Source: CALITV01 sp964415795 (GTDB taxonomy: Bacteria; UBP6; UBA1177; JAKLFG01). From it: a stretch of 64,000 bases of DNA. Below the pieces are notes generated by a model. That model was not told the DNA's origin. It did not search any database and saw nothing but the letters and a program-made list of their open reading frames with translations. The translations under genes and the position numbers were made by a program. The DNA is taken from positions 1 through 64,000 of the forward strand of contig CAYQBN010000007.1 in the NCBI GenBank assembly GCA_964415795.1. The letters run 5' to 3'. Below, one piece after another: positions 15,531 to 24,967 of the stretch (its first letter is position 1; each line of letters begins with the position of its first letter).

Positions 15531-18134
15531 ATGACGGAACAGGCACTTCAGAAAGCGCTCGACACGCCGGTTATGGAGCAGTATCGTGCCTGCAAAGAGC
15601 AATATCCTGACGCCATTCTCCTTTTTCGTCTCGGCGACTTCTATGAAATGTTCTTCGACGACGCGGTGACGGCCGCGGAGATCCTCGGCCTTACCCTCAC
15701 CTCACGCCACAAGGAGGCTGGCATCCCGATGGCCGGTGTCCCTTACCATAGTGTCGATGGGTATATCCGCAAACTGCTCGACGCCGGTAAGAAAGTCGCT
15801 CTCTGCGAACAGATGGAGAAAGCCGACAAAAAAAAGAAAATGATAGCACGCGAGGTGGTCCGCATTTTCACGCCGGGAACCATCGTCGAAGAGGAAGCGC
15901 TCGACGAGTCGCGCCCCAACTACCTTCTCGCCGTTGCCGTCCGGAACGACACGGTGGCTCTTACTTGGTGCGATGTCTCGTGCGGCGATTTATTCTACGC
16001 CATCGTTGAACGATCGCGTCTCTCCGATACCGTTCGCTCGATCGCGCCCGCCGAGGTCATAGCCTCTTCAGAGATCCCCGAATTCAGCGCTCATCTCGTT
16101 GCGCCGGAAGAGTGTCTTCCCCTTTCTGCACCGGCAGCCCTCTACCTAGGGCGAATTGTGCCGATAACGGATCAAGACCCTGTTCTTGCCGAAGCAATAC
16201 ACCTCATTGTCGGCTATGTCGACCGTCTCTATTTCGGCAAGTTTCCGCCGCTCCGCGATCCCCAACCGGGGAGAGATACCCGATATGCCCTACTCGACAG
16301 CAACACGGTCATGAACCTCGAGATAGAGCAGACGCTCCTCGGCGGCGAGCGGGTCGGTTCGCTTCTCTGGGCGATAGACCGGACCACGACGGTGATGGGT
16401 AAGCGTCTTCTCCGCACCATCGTCCTATCGCCGCTCCGCGACCATGCGGAGATCGTCCGCCGCCTCAATACGGTGGAACGATTCTTCGAGAACTCCTTTC
16501 TCCGCCGTACAACCCGCGAAACGCTCCGCGCGGTCAAGGATATCGAGCGAACACTCGCGCGACTTCTCGTCAAACGAGGCGGTCCCCGGGAGGTCATCTC
16601 GCTCTGCTCATCGCTTGAAGCGGTGATCGAACTGCTGAAGATTCTACGAGAAAGCGGCGAACGGCTTCCCGTTCTCGAACCGCTCATAGACTTCTGTACC
16701 CTTTCCCCCGATGCGATCCGTCAGTGGCACGAAACCTTTATCGAAGAACCGCCGCTCAACTGGCGCGAGGGAGGATTCGTGCGACCTATCCATTCGGAAG
16801 AGACGGCTCGGCTGGATCGACTCGTCCACGACTCGAAAGGGCTCCTTCTCGAACTCGAAGAGCGGGAACGGAAAGCGAGCGGCATACCGACGCTCAAGCT
16901 CGGCTATACGAAGGTGTTCGGTTATTATTTGGAGGTGAGCAAACGGTTCGCCGACAAGGTGCCTTCGCACTACATCCGCAAGCAGACCACGGTGAACGGC
17001 GAACGCTACTTCACCACGGAACTCAAGGAACTCGAAGAGACCATCCTCACCGCACGCGAGCGCCTCGTCGAGGAAGAGCTTCGCATCCTCGAAGAAACGG
17101 TAAATGCAATCGCCCGACACGAAAAGGAGATACAAGCAGCGGCGCGCTTTGCCGCATGGTGCGACCTTTGCGCCGCTTTTGCGGAGCTCGCCGCCACGAG
17201 CGGTTGGGAGCGACCGCTGGTCACCGAGGAGGAAGGCATCGAGATAACGGAGGGGCGTCACCCGGTCGTCGAACAGATACTTGGTCCGGGACGCTATGTG
17301 CCGGCAAGCCTCTCCATCGGAGGACCCAACGCTCGCATGAGCATCATCACCGGTCCCAACATGGGAGGAAAATCGACGCTCATGCGCGCCGTCGCACTCA
17401 TTACGCTTCTCGCCCAGAGCGGATCGTTCGTCCCGGCAAAACGGGCACGCATCGGTATAGTGGACGCCATTTTCACGCGGGTCGGCGCCTCCGACAATCT
17501 CGCGCGGGGACAGTCCACTTTCCTCGTCGAAATGCAGGAAACGGCCTTCATCCTCCGTAACGCGACCGCGCGGAGTCTCATCATCCTCGATGAGATCGGC
17601 CGTGGAACCGGGACCTACGACGGAATTTCGCTCGCCCGCGCCATCGCCGAATACCTTGTCCGCCGCATCGGCGCAATCGTTCTGTTCGCTACCCACTACC
17701 ATATCCTCACCGAACTGGCCGACGAACTGCCGAGCGTGAAGAACTATCACATGACGGCGCGCGAGTACCGCGGCGGTATCCAGTTCCTCTATCAACTTGC
17801 CGAGGGCGGATCGAACCGCAGTTTCGGCGTGGAGGTGGCACGACTCGCCGGTCTTCCTCCCGAGGTGGTCAGGGAAGCCGAAAAAACGCTCCGAGAACTC
17901 GAACGAGCCGATCGTCAGATCAGACTCGAACGGGGCGGTTCGATGCAAATGGACCTCTTTTCCCTTAGCGCATCGACCACATCCTCTCACGGCACCCCTG
18001 CGTGGGCGGACGAGGTCCGAGAACTGATCATGGCGAAGGATCCCGATCATCTGACACCCAAAGAGGCGTTGGATCTTTTTTATACCTTGCGATCAACCAT
18101 CCATAACGAGGTGACATCATGCCCGTCAAAGTAG
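15531..18134 (+). CDS. mutS: DNA mismatch repair protein MutS
   Basis: 867 residues, full length for MutS1. The N-terminal mismatch-recognition motif is GDFYEMF. The connector and clamp follow, then the ABC ATPase: Walker A GPNMGGKST, signature region SDNLARGQSTFLVEM, Walker B LIILDEIGRGT and H-loop ATHYH. It binds mismatched DNA as a dimer and recruits MutL, which is not in the window. GGAAAAGG precedes ATG 15531. The 3' end overlaps hisC by 16 nt. Confidence 0.97.
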   Translation: MTEQALQKALDTPVMEQYRACKEQYPDAILLFRLGDFYEMFFDDAVTAAEILGLTLTSRHKEAGIPMAGVPYHSVDGYIRKLLDAGKKVALCEQMEKADKKKKMIAREVVRIFTPGTIVEEEALDESRPNYLLAVAVRNDTVALTWCDVSCGDLFYAIVERSRLSDTVRSIAPAEVIASSEIPEFSAHLVAPEECLPLSAPAALYLGRIVPITDQDPVLAEAIHLIVGYVDRLYFGKFPPLRDPQPGRDTRYALLDSNTVMNLEIEQTLLGGERVGSLLWAIDRTTTVMGKRLLRTIVLSPLRDHAEIVRRLNTVERFFENSFLRRTTRETLRAVKDIERTLARLLVKRGGPREVISLCSSLEAVIELLKILRESGERLPVLEPLIDFCTLSPDAIRQWHETFIEEPPLNWREGGFVRPIHSEETARLDRLVHDSKGLLLELEERERKASGIPTLKLGYTKVFGYYLEVSKRFADKVPSHYIRKQTTVNGERYFTTELKELEETILTARERLVEEELRILEETVNAIARHEKEIQAAARFAAWCDLCAAFAELAATSGWERPLVTEEEGIEITEGRHPVVEQILGPGRYVPASLSIGGPNARMSIITGPNMGGKSTLMRAVALITLLAQSGSFVPAKRARIGIVDAIFTRVGASDNLARGQSTFLVEMQETAFILRNATARSLIILDEIGRGTGTYDGISLARAIAEYLVRRIGAIVLFATHYHILTELADELPSVKNYHMTAREYRGGIQFLYQLAEGGSNRSFGVEVARLAGLPPEVVREAEKTLRELERADRQIRLERGGSMQMDLFSLSASTTSSHGTPAWADEVRELIMAKDPDHLTPKEALDLFYTLRSTIHNEVTSCPSK

Positions 18135-19249
18135 CGCCCTACATCGAGAGCATTTCCCCCTATCGTCCGGGAAAACCGATCTCTGAGGTCGAGCGAGAGC
18201 TTGGTATCTATGACACGGTCAAGTTGGCAAGCAACGAAAATCCTCTGGGGCCGAGTCCTCGCGTCCTGCAGGCCATCAAAGACGATCTCAAGTACATCCA
18301 CCTCTATCCCGACGGCAACGCCTTCTACCTCAAGCATGCCATCATGAAACATCTTGCCAAATACCGGCTCCATATCGAAGAGATCATGGTCGGCAACGGA
18401 TCAAACGAGGTGATAGATGTCCTCATACGGACATTCTGTACGCCGGAGGAGGAACTACTCATCTCCGAAAAGGCATTTCTCATCTACGAGATCATCGCAA
18501 AAGCGGCGAACATCCCGGTGAATCTCGTGCCACTTGCCAAGGACTATCGTGTCGATATACCCGGGTATATCGAACGGATAAATGAGAAGACCAAGCTCAT
18601 CTGTCTCGTCAACCCGAACAACCCGACCGGCACCTACTACACCAAGAAGGAATTTGAAGAACTGCTCGCCAATGTGCCGGAGCGGTGCATCGTCCTTGTG
18701 GACGAGGCCTACCACGAGTATGTCGACGCCCCCGATCTTCCAAACGCGCTCGACTACCGAAAGGACTTCGAGAACCTCATCGTTTGTCGCACCTTCTCGA
18801 AGGCTTATGGACTGAGCGGCCTGCGTCTGGGATACGGCATCGGAACCCGCGAGATCGGCAACCTCTATAGAAAAGTGCGTCCACCGTTCAACACCAACGA
18901 ACTCGCGCAGGTTGCCGGCATCGCCGCACTGGAGGACCAAGAACATGTTCAAAAGTGCGTCGAGATGAACCGCATCGGCAAGGAGTACTTCTACGCGGAA
19001 CTCCGCCGTCTTGAACTCACCTTCCTGCCGACGCAGGGCAACTTCATCCTCATCCATGTCGGCGGCGGCGAGACGGGCGGCGTGGACTGCTACAAGGCGC
19101 TTCTCCAAGAAGGCATCATCATCCGCCCGGTCACCAACTACGGGTTCCCCGACTGGGTGCGCATCACAATAGGACTTCCCGAACAGAACGAGCGGTGTAT
19201 GAGGGCGCTCGAAGCCTATCTGCGCCGCGAAGGACGCATCACCATCTAG
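18119..19249 (+). CDS. hisC: Histidinol-phosphate aminotransferase
   Basis: 376 residues, class-II aminotransferase fold. It converts imidazole-acetol phosphate plus glutamate to histidinol phosphate in histidine synthesis. Motifs: LASNENPLGPSP near the start, NPNNPTGTYY, VDEAYHEYVD, and the PLP-lysine segment RTFSKAYGLSGLRLGYGIG. The ATG lies inside the end of mutS (16-nt overlap) with GAGG upstream, so it is cotranscribed. No other his genes are nearby, so a broader-specificity aromatic aminotransferase is the alternative. Its stop is one base from the stop of the convergent gene. Confidence 0.88.
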   Translation: MPVKVAPYIESISPYRPGKPISEVERELGIYDTVKLASNENPLGPSPRVLQAIKDDLKYIHLYPDGNAFYLKHAIMKHLAKYRLHIEEIMVGNGSNEVIDVLIRTFCTPEEELLISEKAFLIYEIIAKAANIPVNLVPLAKDYRVDIPGYIERINEKTKLICLVNPNNPTGTYYTKKEFEELLANVPERCIVLVDEAYHEYVDAPDLPNALDYRKDFENLIVCRTFSKAYGLSGLRLGYGIGTREIGNLYRKVRPPFNTNELAQVAGIAALEDQEHVQKCVEMNRIGKEYFYAELRRLELTFLPTQGNFILIHVGGGETGGVDCYKALLQEGIIIRPVTNYGFPDWVRITIGLPEQNERCMRALEAYLRREGRITI

Positions 19250-19250
19250 G

Positions 19251-19709
19251 TCACTTCCCGCCGGACGGCGACGAATCTTTTTCCGGTTTCTTCTCGAGCA
19301 GGTTCTTGAGCACGACGATAAACTTCAGGCGCAGTTCCGCTTCTTCTTTCGAAAGGTCGAGCGCCTTCATGTTCTCGACGATGAAGGTGGCACGATCGAG
19401 CGCCTTCAGGCGCTCCTCGTCGGTCGGCACATAACCCTGCTCGATGCGGTTGCGCAGAACGATGAGCGCGTCGAAGTAGCGTTCGGCAAGGCTTTGGGTA
19501 AGAAGTTTGTGATTTTCCTCTAGTGCCTCTTTGTAATCCTCCATCAGTTTGACCTGCTCCGCCTTGAGCCGCTCGACCTCGGCCGAAGTGCGCCGGAGAT
19601 AATAGAGCATGATGAGCGAGACAATCGCGACCGCCGCGAAAAGGATGGCGAACACGATCGCCGTCCTCCGCGCCGTCATCGTCCCCGAGTTTTGGTTTTT
19701 TTCCGTCAT
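19251..19709 (-). CDS. Single-pass membrane protein with coiled coil
   Basis: 152 residues. One transmembrane helix (AIVFAILFAAVAIVSLIMLYY, about 17-37) is followed by a charged helical, coiled-coil region (RRTSAEVERLKAEQVKLMEDYKEAL) and an Arg/Glu/Leu-rich tail. No known family. It starts 10 nt downstream of the subtilase stop with AGGTGA before the ATG, so it is probably in the same transcript; a role with the subtilase is possible but unsupported otherwise. Confidence 0.72.
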   Translation of the reverse strand: MTEKNQNSGTMTARRTAIVFAILFAAVAIVSLIMLYYLRRTSAEVERLKAEQVKLMEDYKEALEENHKLLTQSLAERYFDALIVLRNRIEQGYVPTDEERLKALDRATFIVENMKALDLSKEEAELRLKFIVVLKNLLEKKPEKDSSPSGGK

Positions 19710-19719
19710 AGGTCACCTA

Positions 19720-22293
19720 TCAAAATACCAGTGAGCACCCGCACCCATCATCCTTTTTCTTTGCCTCATCGTCGGGCACCACGATGTCGTCGGCCAGTTC
19801 GTCATCGTCTTCTCCAGCGATATCGTCGCTGGAAAGCACATCGTCATCCACCACGAGGACATCCTCGTCGCCGCCGCCGGTGCCTTTTACGATACAGGTC
19901 CCGTTGTCGCATTCGGCGTTTTCGTCGAAGCAATCTTCATCGGTCGAACAGGGCATGAAGCATACATCGCTCTTGCCGTTCAGGTTCTTGTGACATTTGA
20001 GTTGCATACCGCCCATATTGCGGCAGTCGCTGTCCTCCTTACACGGCGGAACGCACATGTCCGTCTCACCCATCTGCGGGATGTTGACATGCACGCATTT
20101 GGACCCCTGATCGCCGCAGTAGTCGTCTATGCCGTTCGCGCATTGAACGAAGCAGAACCCACCCGGCACCATCGTGACGCAGTAGCCGTTATAGAGGCAA
20201 TCCTCGTTGGTCTCGCATTCGCCGCCCGGTTCGGAGGGATTTCGGCGGCAGTGCCCCTCGTCGTCGCAGTAAGCACCTTCGGTGCAATCGTCGTTGGTCT
20301 TGCAGGAGGCGGTGCAGAAGCCGAGGTTCTCCTCGGTGCAGTAGTAGCCTTCCCGGGCGCATTTGTACTCGTTGTTGCAGTCCTTGAGACAGTAGGTTCC
20401 CATGTCGCCCGGCGTCCGGGTGCCATCAGGACAGTCGGTCTTCTGGGGAAGAATGGCGCAGTAGCCGCCGGCGAACTTGGTGGCGCCGTGCGCGTCGAGG
20501 CACTGCACCTCGTTCTCGGCGAAATCGGCGGTCACACAGTCGGCCGCCGCGGTGCAGGGCATGCCCACCTTCGAAAGGTCCGGCGCGAATCCTTCGTCCA
20601 CCCAACCGTCGCAGTCGTCATCGAGCCAGTTCTCCGTCTCTTCGGCCACCGCATTCGGGTCACACATCTCAAGGCCCATCGCAAGGCGCACTGCCTTCAA
20701 CAGATTGGCGCGGCCATAGCCGAACTTGGGACTATGCGCATCGCCCGCCGGCTCGTCCGTCGTCTTGCTCCAGAAGCCGGTTTCGGGATGTATCTTATCG
20801 GAAGCGACCTTGATGATCTCATACGCTTCCTCGAGGGTAAGGTCCGGGTTGACCGAGAAGATCACGCCCATGACGCCGGTCGCGAACGGCGCCGCCGCCG
20901 AGGTCCCCGAGAATTGATTGGAGTAGTCATTATCGAGGTCGCCGTAACCTTGGATGTAGGTCGTCGCGATGCCCAGCAGCGGCGACTGGGTGAGCGTCGG
21001 CGTCACCATGTCTATCTCTTGCCCGTAGTTCGAGTAGGAGACGCGGTTGTCCCATGCGCTCGTACCACCGATCGAGAAGACCTGATCGACCACATCGACG
21101 CCATCGCGCTGGAATTTGAATTCGTAACGGTGGAGCACCATGTAGTTGGTATCCACGCCGTCGTTGCCCGACGCGTAGAGGATCGCGCCCCCCTTGCCGC
21201 CACGGCCATTCTGGAAGAAGTTGAGGTGCGATTCCTCCTCGCCCGGCATGAGCGGAACCTCGCCCATCCCCGCCATCGGACCGAAGGAGCAGTTGACCGC
21301 GACGATCTTCTCGTCGGCGACATACTTCTCGTAGGACTCGATGTATCCCTGCTCGGAACTTACCGAACCGACGCCGCCTTCCATGAACTGCACCGGGTAG
21401 ATGCCGCACCACGGACACACACCGGTGACGCCGATCTCGTTGCCCTCGGCCGCCGCGACGCCGGCGCAGTTGGTGCCGTGCGAGTAGCCGGCCGTCCCGT
21501 AGGGATCGTTCGGGTCTATCGTGCCGTAATCGCCGCCCGGCTCATGGTTGACCGCATCCCATCCCTCGTCGAGTTTGTTCTTGAGGTCGGGGTGCGTAAG
21601 GTCAACGCCGGAATCCATGATCGCGACCTTGGTCGCACCGTCGAAGCCGATCAGTTCGTTCGCTCCCAGTTTGTCGACGATGAACTGCATCGCCGTCTCG
21701 AAGCGGATATCGGCGTTCTCCTTGGTCGGCAGGGTCGGGTTCGATATGCCGATCGCGGTGCCGGTGTTCTTGAGCGCCCACTGGTAGCCCTCTTTGTAGT
21801 ACTTGTCGGGGATCGGCATGACCGGTTCGGCACGAAACCGCTGTTCGCGGACCATGTCAGGGAACGCGAAGCCATCGCCCGCCTCGACGATCCGCTGGGC
21901 GATCTCGACGGCATCCCCTTTTACCGTAAAGCGATAGAGGTTAGTCGAGGGATAAATTTCCTGAAGAGTAAGCCCGTACTTTTTGGCAAGCACGGCAACC
22001 GGCAGGTTCCCCCGCCAGAATATCTGGCTGTTCGCCACATAGGGACGAACCCCGAAATGATAGACCGGAAGCGGACCGTTCAGCTTCTCACCGATGGCAA
22101 GGTGCCTTCCCTCGGCACGCCATACCGCCTTTACCTCGCGGAGAAGCGGCAGTTCGCTGCGCACGACGAAGCGCGCCGTAAGCGTCGGCGATTTCTTGAA
22201 CTCGATGAACGAGCCGTCGCGGCGATAGACCTTTGCCGCCGAGAGCGACGATGCCGCGAGCACCATCACCAAGAAAGAGACGAGAATCCGCAT
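19720..22293 (-). CDS. Secreted subtilisin-like (S8) serine protease with Cys-rich modules and GCGCS tail
   Basis: 857 residues. Signal peptide MRILVSFLVMVLAASSLSA. A long N-terminal prodomain-like region precedes an S8 catalytic domain: D227 in IMDSGVDLTHPDL, H272 in SHGTNCAGV, oxyanion N377 in ASGND and S465 in SGTSAAAPF. A MopE-like motif (DDDCDGWVDEGF) and a series of six-Cys modules (CTASCKTNDDCTEGAYCDDEGHC and relatives) follow. An acidic linker and the tail KKKDDGCGCSLVF close the protein. The start has GAGGAGG. Probably a surface-retained or secreted protease; the tail may be a retention signal. Confidence 0.92.
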   Translation of the reverse strand: MRILVSFLVMVLAASSLSAAKVYRRDGSFIEFKKSPTLTARFVVRSELPLLREVKAVWRAEGRHLAIGEKLNGPLPVYHFGVRPYVANSQIFWRGNLPVAVLAKKYGLTLQEIYPSTNLYRFTVKGDAVEIAQRIVEAGDGFAFPDMVREQRFRAEPVMPIPDKYYKEGYQWALKNTGTAIGISNPTLPTKENADIRFETAMQFIVDKLGANELIGFDGATKVAIMDSGVDLTHPDLKNKLDEGWDAVNHEPGGDYGTIDPNDPYGTAGYSHGTNCAGVAAAEGNEIGVTGVCPWCGIYPVQFMEGGVGSVSSEQGYIESYEKYVADEKIVAVNCSFGPMAGMGEVPLMPGEEESHLNFFQNGRGGKGGAILYASGNDGVDTNYMVLHRYEFKFQRDGVDVVDQVFSIGGTSAWDNRVSYSNYGQEIDMVTPTLTQSPLLGIATTYIQGYGDLDNDYSNQFSGTSAAAPFATGVMGVIFSVNPDLTLEEAYEIIKVASDKIHPETGFWSKTTDEPAGDAHSPKFGYGRANLLKAVRLAMGLEMCDPNAVAEETENWLDDDCDGWVDEGFAPDLSKVGMPCTAAADCVTADFAENEVQCLDAHGATKFAGGYCAILPQKTDCPDGTRTPGDMGTYCLKDCNNEYKCAREGYYCTEENLGFCTASCKTNDDCTEGAYCDDEGHCRRNPSEPGGECETNEDCLYNGYCVTMVPGGFCFVQCANGIDDYCGDQGSKCVHVNIPQMGETDMCVPPCKEDSDCRNMGGMQLKCHKNLNGKSDVCFMPCSTDEDCFDENAECDNGTCIVKGTGGGDEDVLVVDDDVLSSDDIAGEDDDELADDIVVPDDEAKKKDDGCGCSLVF

Positions 22294-22350
22294 GACAACC
22301 TCCTCAATCTCACCATGTTTCCATTGTTCTGTCCGCCTCTCGTGAGAACG

Positions 22351-22379
22351 AGCCTAGTAGTGCTCGTTGCCGATGTCAA
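22351..22379 (-). promoter_or_regulatory. sigma-70 type promoter for the subtilase operon
   Basis: Read on minus: TTGACA (22379-22374), 17-nt spacer, TAGGCT (22356-22351), 57 nt before the ATG. Confidence 0.6.
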
Positions 22380-22404
22380 GGAGTTTTTTGAGCCATTGAT
22401 CGGG

Positions 22405-22432
22405 TTGCCTTTCCCCCGCCGATCGGTATAGT
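22405..22432 (+). promoter_or_regulatory. sigma-70 type promoter for tcdA
   Basis: TTGCCT (22405-22410), 16-nt spacer, TATAGT (22427-22432). A possible GTG start at 22431 lies in the -10 box, which supports the ATG at 22455. Confidence 0.55.
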
Positions 22433-22454
22433 GCCCTCAGGTACGGAGGAAACG

Positions 22455-23186
22455 ATGCCGTTTACCGAACGGACAGCCATCATTTACGGGAAAGAGGCGC
22501 TCGATCGGCTCGCGCGGAGCACCGTCGCGGTCTTCGGCCTCGGTGGGGTTGGCGCAGCGGCGGCGGTCGACCTCATTCGCTGTGGTGTCGGGAGGCTCAT
22601 CGTCACCGATTTCGATGTCGTGCAAGAGAGCAACCTCAATCGGCTCGTCTTGGGGTTCACCGACACCGTCGGAAAAGAGAAGATAACCGTCCTCCGCGAG
22701 ACGGCCGCAAGGATAAACCCGCAGGCAGTTATCGAAGGAAGCGTGACTTTTCTTCACGGCGACGACGCCCACCTTCATGTCCCCGCGGCCGATTGTTACC
22801 TCGATGCGATAGATGCGCTCAATCCGAAGGTGAACCTCATCATCGCACTCATCGCCACCAACAAGCCCTTCATCTCCGCCTTCGGCACGGCAGGCCGACG
22901 CGACCCCACGCGCCTTGCCGTCGCCGATGTGTGGAAGACGCGCGGCTGTCCCCTCGCCTATTTCGTCCGCAAGCGGCTTCGCAAGCGCGGCATCACGGCG
23001 CACTTTCCCGCCATCTTTTCGAACGAACCTCCTGTTGGACCGGTGGAAAACGCCGACGCCACCGACGACGGACGCGGCCGTATCCGCAAACTGCAAGGCT
23101 CGGCCCCCTTCGTGCCACAGACGGCGGGACACATCGCCGCGTGGTGGATCGTCGAGCAACTCGTGAAAAAAGGGGCCGGCGTATGA
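22455..23186 (+). CDS. tcdA: tRNA threonylcarbamoyladenosine dehydratase (TcdA/CsdL-like)
   Basis: 243 residues, E1-like (ThiF/MoeB) fold. Nucleotide-binding loop FGLGGVGAAAAVDLIRCGVGRLIVTDFD, then ESNLNRL and the family-typical FVRKRLRKRGI near the end. The enzyme uses ATP to cyclise t6A37 of ANN-decoding tRNAs to ct6A. GGAGGAA precedes ATG 22455. Other E1-like adenylating enzymes are the alternative, but length and C-terminal motif favour TcdA. Its TGA overlaps the next ATG by 4 nt. Confidence 0.88.
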   Translation: MPFTERTAIIYGKEALDRLARSTVAVFGLGGVGAAAAVDLIRCGVGRLIVTDFDVVQESNLNRLVLGFTDTVGKEKITVLRETAARINPQAVIEGSVTFLHGDDAHLHVPAADCYLDAIDALNPKVNLIIALIATNKPFISAFGTAGRRDPTRLAVADVWKTRGCPLAYFVRKRLRKRGITAHFPAIFSNEPPVGPVENADATDDGRGRIRKLQGSAPFVPQTAGHIAAWWIVEQLVKKGAGV

Positions 23187-23836
23187 GCCCCATTCGCGGC
23201 GTCATCTTCGACATGGACGGAACACTCCTCGACACGATGGAGCGCATCGCACTCGTGATGAACACGGTGCTCGAGCGGCACCGTTTGCCAGCCCACGAGA
23301 TGGTGAGATACCGCCGCTTCGTCGGCGACGGCATCCGCGTTCTCGTCACTAAGGCGCTTCCCGAAACGCACCGTGACGAGGAAACGATCCGGCGCTTCAT
23401 CGCCGAGGTGAAAGAGATCTACGACGGCGAACGGCTCAAAGGCACCCCGGCCTACCCCGGCATCCCCGGACTGCTCGCTGAACTCGACCGGCGCGGCATC
23501 CGCAAAGCGATACTCAGCAACAAGGAAGAGAAGTTCACGATCGCCCATGCCGAAATAGACCTCCCGCAGTTCACCTTCGACCCGATCATCGGAGCACGCC
23601 CCGATCTTCCTCTGAAGCCAGCGCCCGACGGTGCGCTCCTCATCGCGCGGCAGTGGGGACTCTCCCCCACCGAGATACTGCTTGTCGGCGACATGCCGGC
23701 CGATGTGCTCACCGCTCAGGCCGCCGGAATGCCATGCGTCGCCGCGCTCTGGGGCTTTTCCGATAAAGAGGACCTCGTCGCAGCGGGGGCGACGGTGTTC
23801 GCGGAACGACCGGAAGAGATTATCAACTTCTTGTAA
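23183..23836 (+). CDS. HAD-superfamily phosphatase, phosphoglycolate-phosphatase-like
   Basis: 217 residues. All four HAD motifs are visible: DMDGTLLDT (nucleophile Asp), ILSNKEE, KPAPD and VGDMPADV. The cap is helical (class C1), as in Gph and PpaX. The exact substrate (2-phosphoglycolate, pyrophosphate, or another small phosphate ester) is not determinable. It starts inside the tcdA stop (ATGA). Confidence 0.88.
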   Translation: MSPIRGVIFDMDGTLLDTMERIALVMNTVLERHRLPAHEMVRYRRFVGDGIRVLVTKALPETHRDEETIRRFIAEVKEIYDGERLKGTPAYPGIPGLLAELDRRGIRKAILSNKEEKFTIAHAEIDLPQFTFDPIIGARPDLPLKPAPDGALLIARQWGLSPTEILLVGDMPADVLTAQAAGMPCVAALWGFSDKEDLVAAGATVFAERPEEIINFL

Positions 23837-23842
23837 AAGATC

Positions 23843-24430
23843 TCACCACCCGTTCCAGTGGACCTGTTTCGGGTTCCACTTGTCCTTCGGCTTCTCGACG
23901 CCGGTCGGGATGCCGATCGGGATGAGGGCAAGCGGCATGATGTGCGAGGGCATTTTGATGATCTGACGCACCGGTTCGATGCGGTCCTGATTCGGATAGA
24001 TCGCGGTCCAAACAGCCCCGAGACCGAGCGATTCGACCGCGAGGAGTATGTTCTCTATCGCCGCCGAGCAGTCCATGATCCAGTAAACCGAATCGCGCCC
24101 ACCATGCTGACGCTCGAGATCGCCCGCCACGAGGATCGCCGCCCCCGCCTTCTCGGCCATCTTCGCGTAGGGAAGGACATCGGCGAGTTTCTTGAGAAGC
24201 GCTTTGTCGGTGATGACGATGAACTCCCACGGCCGCTTGTCCACGGCGGTCGGCGCCGCCATGCCAGCCCGCACGATGAGCTCGAGTTGTTCCTTGGGGA
24301 CAGCGCCCTCCTTGTAGGCGCGAACGCTCTTACGGTTGAAGATGGTCTTCAGCGTTTCATTCATCGGTTCACCTCCGAAAAGCAGTGACGCAACAAAGCA
24401 CAGCGTCATAAAGGCGATCGTTCTTTTCAT
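23843..24430 (-). CDS. Exported nitroreductase family protein
   Basis: 195 residues. The core is a nitroreductase: RKSVRAYKEGAVPKEQLELIVRAGMAAPTAVDKRPWEFIVI, SAAIENILLAVESLGLGAVW and LIPIGIP, an FMN-binding dimeric fold. It begins MKRTIAFMTLCFVASLLFGGEPM, a signal peptide; the GGAGG 6 nt before ATG 24430 supports that start and hence export. Most nitroreductases are cytoplasmic. Last gene of the lpdA operon, overlapping the YkgJ-like gene by 4 nt. Confidence 0.82.
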   Translation of the reverse strand: MKRTIAFMTLCFVASLLFGGEPMNETLKTIFNRKSVRAYKEGAVPKEQLELIVRAGMAAPTAVDKRPWEFIVITDKALLKKLADVLPYAKMAEKAGAAILVAGDLERQHGGRDSVYWIMDCSAAIENILLAVESLGLGAVWTAIYPNQDRIEPVRQIIKMPSHIMPLALIPIGIPTGVEKPKDKWNPKQVHWNGW

Positions 24431-24960
24431 CGTTCCTCCGCTCTTTTGCACAGTTCCTTCAACGCTATCCGTGACTGTTCATGATACTTTTTCTGGGGGA
24501 GCGACGCGACGAACTCGCGGTTGATGGCATAGAGTTCGGCGTTGAGTTCCTCGATATCGAGCACCGTCTCGTCGGTAAACTCGTGGGGACCCGGTCCGGT
24601 GAAGTTGCGCTCGCAGAAGGAGACCTCCCATTTGAGCGCGCCGCCGGTGTCGTCGAGGTAGAGTATCGGCAGACCGTGGGTACGACAGATGATCGGGCGG
24701 TACCGGTAGATACGGCAGAGCCCTTTGTGCAGAAAACCACACGGCGCAGACTCATCGAACGAAATGCCAGCAGGATCGACGCCGTCCCTCTCCATCTCGC
24801 GCAGGATGGCAAAGAACTCGACCGGGAAGACGGTGAGGTTGGTGCAGCACGCCGCGCACCCCTCGCGGCAGGTGATCGCCTCGCCGTGAAGCGCCGTGAG
24901 TCGCGCCGATTCTTCGTCAACATTCTGTCGCAAAATCAGATAACGATCGAGCGGATCCAT
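24427..24960 (-). CDS. YkgJ-family cysteine-cluster protein
   Basis: 177 residues from MDPLDRYLILRQN. The CxxxCxxCC cluster reads CREGCAACC. It is followed by PCGFLHKGLCRIYRYRPIICRTHGLP, the conserved second half of the UPF0153/YkgJ family, which is thought to bind zinc or an iron-sulfur cluster. Biochemical role unknown. It sits between lpdA (7 nt upstream) and the exported nitroreductase (4-nt overlap), which suggests redox-linked work. Confidence 0.85.
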   Translation of the reverse strand: MDPLDRYLILRQNVDEESARLTALHGEAITCREGCAACCTNLTVFPVEFFAILREMERDGVDPAGISFDESAPCGFLHKGLCRIYRYRPIICRTHGLPILYLDDTGGALKWEVSFCERNFTGPGPHEFTDETVLDIEELNAELYAINREFVASLPQKKYHEQSRIALKELCKRAEER

Positions 24961-24967
24961 ATACGCT

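Noticed and set aside
19990..22431. An 813-codon open frame on plus opposite the subtilase
   Set aside because: Antisense shadow of a gene with an intact catalytic triad; low-complexity Val/Arg/His product.
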